Part shown: in pieces, positions 63,600 to 64,000 of the stretch
Numbering within the stretch: the stretch's first letter is position 1
How the letters are laid out: the number at the start of each line of letters is the position of its first letter
From: Viscum album
Lineage: Eukaryota; Streptophyta; Magnoliopsida; Santalales; Viscaceae
DNA length: 64,000 nt
Reading direction: 5' to 3'
Assembly (NCBI GenBank): GCA_963277665.1
Contig: OY728166.1
Location: 1,074,986,014 to 1,075,050,013 of the forward strand
Notes under the pieces: model-generated
Told to the model about the DNA's origin: nothing
What the model saw: the letters and a program-made list of their open reading frames with translations, nothing else
The model's database searches: none
Program-made: the position numbers and the translations under genes

Positions 63600-64000
63600 T
63601 TTACATTACAAATCTAATATGTGTAATTTATACATTTTCAATTAATGATTCAATGATCAAAAATCATTCAATGGGATAATGGTCTATTTTATCCATTAGG
63701 AGGGTTATTTGGAGCATAAAACAAGGCCCAAGGAATCTACCATGAAAACCAGACAATCAATAATGATATATTTTTTAGATCTATCAAGAAGACCAAATTA
63801 GATGATACTTACCAAAAATTTCAAATTTGTTCATTTCCAACATTGATAAAAAATTTAGGTCCCAATTCAACATTTATGTAGAATAATCATTAGAGGAAAT
63901 AAATACATATAATATTTCATGGGATTGAATGGAACCTATATAATGTTGACTTTTCTCTCAATCCACCTATCTGATTAATCTATTAAAAGTTAGAATGAAA
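61811..64000. other. AT-rich stretch downstream of element G, no gene recognised
   Basis: No coding motif. It may contain the 3' non-coding part and LTR of element G. Overlapping open frames on opposite strands at 62012-62274, and one at 62813-63088, are low-complexity Phe/Leu/Ser frames expected by chance. Confidence 0.5.
63568..63597. repeat. (TTA)10 microsatellite
   Basis: Ten uninterrupted TTA units, the longest perfect simple repeat noticed in the window. Confidence 0.95.

Noticed and set aside
1..64000. Host genes, organelle DNA, satellite arrays, rRNA genes or CRISPR-like arrays
   Set aside because: None seen. There are no intact exons with recognisable host proteins, no tandem satellite and no organellar gene.

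Overview
This window is intergenic DNA from a large, repeat-rich plant nuclear genome, very probably a flowering plant. By eye it is about 70% A+T (not counted). It holds no intact host gene. Everything that can be named is a transposable element: Ty3/gypsy elements of several lineages, one Ty1/Copia element, one plant-type LINE whose ORF1 has a DUF4283-like domain and whose ORF2 ends in an RNase H domain, and one short tRNA-derived SINE-like insertion. Nearly all coding regions are full of stops and frameshifts. They were recognised by reading conserved motifs through those stops on both strands, so domain edges are approximate. The species cannot be named from the sequence.

Left part (1-25.7 kb): 1-4.8 kb is featureless AT-rich DNA. 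A minus-strand Ty3/gypsy pol relic (element E) lies at 4.8-7.0 kb and a plus-strand one (element D) at 9.2-11.4 kb. A minus-strand Copia relic (element F) has RNase H and RT at 13.5-14.7 kb and integrase and protease at 20.9-22.2 kb. It is split by the LINE (about 14.85-20.71 kb), which is clearly younger and more GC-rich. The LINE is the best-preserved coding sequence in the window, but it has in-frame stops and three frameshifts.

Centre (25.7-57.5 kb): this is a nest of elements. Element A is a minus-strand Ty3/gypsy element with 2.7 kb LTRs at 25.71-28.41 and 54.75-57.47 kb. Its RT is cut in two by element B (30.70-51.48 kb), a plus-strand LTR element with about 2.7 kb LTRs and no recognisable pol. 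The 3' LTR of B was hit twice: by a 2.0 kb insertion of unknown nature (37.67-39.68 kb, flanked by a 12-bp duplication) and by element C (40.003-51.374 kb). Element C has 4.5 kb LTRs, a 5-bp target duplication, clear primer-binding and polypurine sites, and a 2.4 kb interior encoding only a damaged zinc-knuckle Gag. A tRNA-derived SINE-like element sits inside C.

Right part (57.5-64 kb): element G is a plus-strand Ty3/gypsy pol of the Athila/Tat type. It reads continuously from protease through RT and RNase H to integrase at about 58.4-61.8 kb, saturated with stops. The rest is AT-rich with no assigned feature.

No element here looks able to move on its own. The observations most worth a follow-up are the pol-less, giant-LTR element C, the unidentified 2.0 kb insertion with a coding-like segment, and the intact stop/start overlap (TAATG) between the two LINE ORFs.
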